Assembly (NCBI GenBank): GCA_023412805.1 | Contig: JAEZRM010000095.1 | Coordinates: 1-64,000, forward strand | Direction of reading: 5' to 3' | DNA: 64,000 nt | Source: Pseudomonadota bacterium | GTDB taxonomy: Bacteria > Pseudomonadota > Alphaproteobacteria > Rhizobiales > Hyphomicrobiaceae | Part shown: positions 60,393-64,000 of the stretch, in pieces | How positions within the stretch are numbered: position 1 is the first letter of the stretch | Layout: every line of letters starts with the position of its first letter | Notes under the pieces: model-generated | Told to the model about the DNA's origin: nothing | Database searches by the model: none | What the model saw: the letters and a program-made list of their open reading frames with translations, nothing else | Position numbers and translations under genes: made by a program

Positions 60393-62486
60393 TCAAGAGC
60401 GACTTATCGATCGGCGAGCGACCTCCAGCGGTGGTGAACGCCGGATCAGCGTCAGCGCGAGCGCAAGCGTCGGCACGAGCACCACGACAGCCGTCGCCGT
60501 GATCTGCAGCTTCGAGTACGGCATGATGCCACCACCCGGCGTCGCCAGGATAATGCCACCGATGATCAGCGCGAACCGGATCGGCCACTCCAGTACGCCT
60601 GTTCGGCGGAGATCCCCGACGAACGCCTGATAGCCCTGAATGCCACCGCAGATGAAGAGCGTGCCGGTCACCACCAGCAGCGAGAGCCCGACCGCCTCCA
60701 GGTAGGGATTGTCACCCTGGAGCACGAGCGCGGGATTCAGCACGAAGAAGAAGGGGAGGAAATAGATGATGCTGCCGACGCGCATGCTCTCCCAGCCGGT
60801 TTTCATCGCTGGCGAACCGGCAATGCCGGCCGCCGCGAACGATGCGATCGCAACCGGCGGTGTGATCGAGGAGAGCATCCCCCAATAGAAGATGAACATG
60901 TGCACGGCCATCTGATTGAGACCGAGCTTTTCGAGCGCGGGCGCGACAAGGATCGCAAGGAAGATGTAGCAGGCCGTCGTCGTCAGCCCGAGGCCGAGAA
61001 TAAGGCTCGTGATGGCGCACATGGCCAGCAGCAGAAGGGCGTTGTTGCCGGCGATGCTGAGCAGATCATTGGCGAGCGACGACACGACGCCCGTCATCGA
61101 GAACGCACCGATCAGCAAGCCGCAACCCGCGAGAATGGCAACCAACTCGACGAACGTGCGCCCATTGAGCTCCAGGAACTGCGGAATGCTGCGCCAGGTC
61201 CAACGCGTTTCCTTCGAGAAGAGCTGGTTCAGCAGCAGCAACAGCGCGGTCGCATAGAACGGCGCATGGCTCTCCCGCTTGAAGTGGAGCAGCATGACCA
61301 CGAGCAGAATGATCACGAAGACGTAGTACCAGCCCTCGCGAATGGTGGTCATCACGCTCGGCAGCTCGGCGCGCGGAATGCCGAGAAGACCGTGACGCGC
61401 AGCGTAGGAATCCACCTGCATGAACAGGCCGATGTAGTAGAGAACCGTCGGGATGATGGCGGCAACGACGACCTCGGCATAGCTCACATTGAGGAACTGC
61501 GCGATGACGAAGGCCGTCGCTCCCATGACGGGCGGCGCGAGCACGGCGCCGGTCGCCGCGCAGGCTTCGATGGCACCCGCATAGGAGGGACGGAAGCCGG
61601 CCTTCTTCATGGCCGGTATGGTCATGGTGCCGGTCGTAAGCACATTGGAGACAATACTGCCGGACATCATGCCAAGCAGCGCGCTCGCGAAAATGGCGAC
61701 CTTGGCCGCGCCTCCGCGGAACGTCCCGCACAATGCGAACGCGAGGTTGATGAAGAACTTGCCGGCGCCCGTCAGCATCAGCGCGACGCCGAATACGAGG
61801 AAGCCGATCACCGTATCGGCAAACGCCTGCACGGGAATGCCGAGCACGCTCTCGTTCGACAGCATGTGATAGGCGGTCGCCTGCTCCCAGTCCGACTGAT
61901 GACCGCGCAGCGGCCCAAGCCAACGCGCATCGGCAATAAGCGGGTAGAGCGTGAACGGCAGCACGCTCAGCAGAAGGCTCCAGCCGCCCGTGCGGCGCAG
62001 CCCCTCCATGAGCAGAGCCCACATGGCGAGCCCCGCGATGATGACAGGCATGGGTGCACCCGAGAACTCCCAGCCGAGCTCCGCAGCTTGGCGCACCTTG
62101 GACATGAGGAAGAGAGAAGCCGCAAGCGTCGCGATGAACAAGACGACGTCGTACCAGGGCACGCGATCGAGCGGCGCCTTCTCGCTGCCCGGGAAGATCA
62201 GGAACGTGAAAGGCAGCATGCACGCGATCAGCAGATAGAAGTATTCGGTGTTGAGCTGCGTGTAGCCGACGAAGAAGCGCAGCGTGAACTGCTGATTGAT
62301 ACACAGGATGATGGTGACCGCGGTGGCGATGATCAGCGCCCAGCGCCAGAAACCGGTCAGCTTGCGTATGCGTGTCGTCTCCGCCTCGGCGGGACCGGAA
62401 TGGATATCGGGCCCATCGAGTGAGAACCCATGAGACGATGAAGTTGCCGGCGCGGTGGCGCCGGTCTGGCCGGATGCTGACGTCAC
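60393..62486 (-). CDS. TRAP transporter fused permease (DctQ-DctM type)
   Basis: Membrane protein of 697 residues with about 16 or more hydrophobic helices. A four-helix small-subunit-like part is followed by a DctM-like transporter domain: FGVALMLTGAGKFFINLAFALCGTFRGGAAKVAIFASALLGMMSGSIVSNVLTTGTMTIPAMKKAGF near residues 220-290 and AGCGLLIGAFSMTGVVSSLANDLL near 440. The GTG at 62486 has GAGG 9 bases upstream. TAXI-type TRAP systems use such fused permeases. The matching binding protein lies immediately upstream. Uptake of an organic anion driven by an ion gradient is expected. Confidence 0.93.
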   Translation of the reverse strand: MTSASGQTGATAPATSSSHGFSLDGPDIHSGPAEAETTRIRKLTGFWRWALIIATAVTIILCINQQFTLRFFVGYTQLNTEYFYLLIACMLPFTFLIFPGSEKAPLDRVPWYDVVLFIATLAASLFLMSKVRQAAELGWEFSGAPMPVIIAGLAMWALLMEGLRRTGGWSLLLSVLPFTLYPLIADARWLGPLRGHQSDWEQATAYHMLSNESVLGIPVQAFADTVIGFLVFGVALMLTGAGKFFINLAFALCGTFRGGAAKVAIFASALLGMMSGSIVSNVLTTGTMTIPAMKKAGFRPSYAGAIEACAATGAVLAPPVMGATAFVIAQFLNVSYAEVVVAAIIPTVLYYIGLFMQVDSYAARHGLLGIPRAELPSVMTTIREGWYYVFVIILLVVMLLHFKRESHAPFYATALLLLLNQLFSKETRWTWRSIPQFLELNGRTFVELVAILAGCGLLIGAFSMTGVVSSLANDLLSIAGNNALLLLAMCAITSLILGLGLTTTACYIFLAILVAPALEKLGLNQMAVHMFIFYWGMLSSITPPVAIASFAAAGIAGSPAMKTGWESMRVGSIIYFLPFFFVLNPALVLQGDNPYLEAVGLSLLVVTGTLFICGGIQGYQAFVGDLRRTGVLEWPIRFALIIGGIILATPGGGIMPYSKLQITATAVVVLVPTLALALTLIRRSPPLEVARRSISRS

Positions 62487-62544
62487 GGACGTACCTCGGA
62501 TGCTGGCGCTGACGCGCGCAACCGTCGGGGGTAGGTGCCGCCGG

Positions 62545-62571
62545 ATCCTCCGGCCAAGAGGGCCGAAGGAT
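62545..62571 (-). other. Intercistronic hairpin between TAXI and TRAP permease genes
   Basis: ATCCTTCGGCC pairs with GGCCGGAGGAT around the loop CTCTT (minus strand), with one mismatch. There is no T-run, so it may stabilise or partly terminate the binding-protein transcript instead of ending it. Confidence 0.4.
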
Positions 62572-62627
62572 TGGCATCAGCGCGCCCCAGCCGCCCGGCT
62601 GCGCATCATGCAGCAGGATGGCAGGGC

Positions 62628-63788
62628 TTATTCGAAGATGACGTCCATGCCAGCCTTGCTGAGGGCCGCCTTGCGCGCACCCATCCAGGCCTTGGTGAAG
62701 TCCGCCTTCTCACCCGAGGGGTTCGTCTTGAGGAAGTCCGCCCAGGCTGCAGCCAGCGTGTCCTGACGTTTCACGAGCGCGTTGTTGTGCGTCTCGTGCT
62801 CGGCCTTCCAGACGCCCGCCTCCTTGAGCGCCTTCACCGCACCCTCGTGATAGGGCAGCACCCAGCTGAGGTTCTGGCGCTCGACAGCGAGGCCGGCCGC
62901 GCCCGGCGCGCCGTCTTTATAGTCCTTGTATCCGACGATCATCGCCTTCGTGAGATTGTAGACGAGGTCGGCAGGCTGCGAGGCATATGCCATGAAGATC
63001 GGATAGGGATACGACGGCAATTCGAGCGAGGCGCCAGAAGAAAGGCCGGCCGCGCATGTCGTCTTGTGCGGATAGAAGTACGGACCGAGCTTGTTGAGGC
63101 GCGCCCAGCCTTCTTTGTCGGTGGCCGGCGTCTGCGGATAGGTAATGCCACGCGGCGATGTCTCGAGTTCCTTGACCTGACCGGAGATCGTCGAGGCGAT
63201 AGCGGCGTCGACCTCGTTGTTGACCATGCCCTTCCACATGGCGCCGTAGCCGGAGAACTCGACCGGCTGGACGTCATCGCGAGAGAGGTTGCCGAAGGCC
63301 AGGATCGCGAGGGCGTTCTGGTTGAGCGCGGGCGAGCCGACCACCATGCCGATGCGTTTGCCTTTGAGATCCTTGACCTCTTTGACGCCGGTATCCTTCG
63401 CGACACCGAGCGTGATGGCATTGCAGTCCGTGACCGAGAGCAGGAGGCGCAGCGGCTGCGGACCCCAATCCTTGACGCCGAACTCGAACACGGCCTCTTG
63501 CGCGAAATAGACGCCGACCCCCATGGCCGATGCCTGGGCGCGGTTCGCCCTCAATGGCGCAAGACGCGCCACGTCGTTGCCGGCCGGAAGCACGCGCACC
63601 TCGGCACCATGGTTGTCCTTGAGCGCCTTGCCCACGGCGACGGCAATATTGAAGCCCGATGAGCCGGTATCGTATGCCGTCATTGTCAGGGTCTGCGGCA
63701 GCTTCACATCCTGCGCAGCCGCAACCGTCGCCATCATCGGTGCGGCAAGAGCCAACGCACCTAATCCAATCCTTTTCATCACCGTCAT
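62628..63788 (-). CDS. TAXI-family TRAP transporter solute-binding protein
   Basis: Periplasmic protein of 386 residues. Signal peptide 1-25 (GLGALALAAPMMATVAAAQ). The mature part reads LPQTLTMTAYDTGSSGFNIAVAVGKALKDNHGAEVRVLP, the TAXI-family opening, and later KGKRIGMVVGSPALNQNALAILAFG. The ATG at 63788 has GGAGG 7 bases upstream; the long in-frame stretch before it is not coding. It binds the substrate of the fused permease that follows 141 bases later. The substrate cannot be told from sequence. Confidence 0.93.
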   Translation of the reverse strand: MTVMKRIGLGALALAAPMMATVAAAQDVKLPQTLTMTAYDTGSSGFNIAVAVGKALKDNHGAEVRVLPAGNDVARLAPLRANRAQASAMGVGVYFAQEAVFEFGVKDWGPQPLRLLLSVTDCNAITLGVAKDTGVKEVKDLKGKRIGMVVGSPALNQNALAILAFGNLSRDDVQPVEFSGYGAMWKGMVNNEVDAAIASTISGQVKELETSPRGITYPQTPATDKEGWARLNKLGPYFYPHKTTCAAGLSSGASLELPSYPYPIFMAYASQPADLVYNLTKAMIVGYKDYKDGAPGAAGLAVERQNLSWVLPYHEGAVKALKEAGVWKAEHETHNNALVKRQDTLAAAWADFLKTNPSGEKADFTKAWMGARKAALSKAGMDVIFE

Positions 63789-64000
63789 GAATTTTCCTCC
63801 CGTTGCACCAGTTCTGCTTTTTTGGGCAGCGCACGGCCGCCATGGCTCAAACCTATTGAAATAGGAGGCCGTCGTCACCTGAAGGGCTTCTGCAGGCCCG
63901 AAGTTATCCTCTGGGCCGGCAGTCCGCGCGGAGATGGATCTCACCGTCGGCCACGACCGCCGCCGATTATTCAAGCAATATCAATGCCATTGAGAATCGA

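Overview
The window is a stretch of GC-rich chromosome from an aerobic alphaproteobacterium, most likely of the order Hyphomicrobiales (Rhizobiales). The reasons are the order tRNA-Leu / tig / clpP / clpX / lon / hup, a ccmI-E-F-H operon, a petA-petB-petC operon for cytochrome bc1, a MucR/Ros regulator, several Liv-type ABC transporters, and frequent GTG starts. I see no plasmid, phage, transposase, CRISPR or rRNA signature. Coding density is high, and the window cuts a gene only at its left edge.

Layout. 1-5450: minus-strand operon of an acyl-CoA ligase with a branched-chain amino-acid-type ABC transporter (livG, livH, livM, livK cut by the edge). 5642-8023: two FHA-domain proteins and a PP2C phosphatase with no kinase beside them. 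8024-8369: a gap with two copies of a hairpin repeat. 8370-12226: divergent acyl-CoA synthetase and bifunctional beta-oxidation enzyme. 12263-13065: cytochrome c plus a BigR/SqrR-like persulfide-sensing repressor with a well-formed promoter/operator. 13097-17260: cytochrome c maturation (ccmI, E, F, H). 17417-19983: two-component system preceded by a small PepSY-like exported protein. 20069-28298: acyl-CoA, redox and housekeeping genes (enoyl-CoA hydratase, epoxide hydrolase, methyltransferase, SDR, gor, DUF2059, rpiA, sirtuin, bactofilin). 28342-32968: a second Liv transporter with fused LivH-LivM permease. 33249-41083: NodU-type carbamoyltransferase, GMC oxidoreductase, MucR, msrB, oligopeptidase B and an exported protein, with hairpin repeats between. 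41198-44220: Lrp regulator divergent from an AceE/MdeB-like ketoacid dehydrogenase E1. 44409-47168: petABC. 47532-49124: trmL, a PhyH dioxygenase and HU. 49436-56309: lon, clpX, clpP, tig and tRNA-Leu(UAG). 56419-60288: Lrp, a DUF442 protein, msrA and two unknown proteins. 60393-63788: a TAXI-type TRAP transporter.

How the genes fit together. The ccm operon supplies the c-type cytochromes encoded here (petC and the small cytochrome beside the persulfide sensor). Two Liv systems, the TRAP system, two acyl-CoA ligases, the FadJ-like enzyme and the extra hydratase fit a lifestyle of scavenging carboxylic acids. MsrA, MsrB, glutathione reductase and Lon/ClpXP form a stress-repair set spread over the window.

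The most unusual feature I found is a family of six related intergenic elements (a conserved tag like CTCCAAGTCCATAAAA followed by two or three GC-rich hairpins) at 8.1, 8.3, 35.1, 40.4, 41.1 and 57.6 kb. Next are the kinase-less FHA-FHA-PP2C module, whose second FHA domain is degenerate, and a 44-bp direct repeat between tig and clpP.
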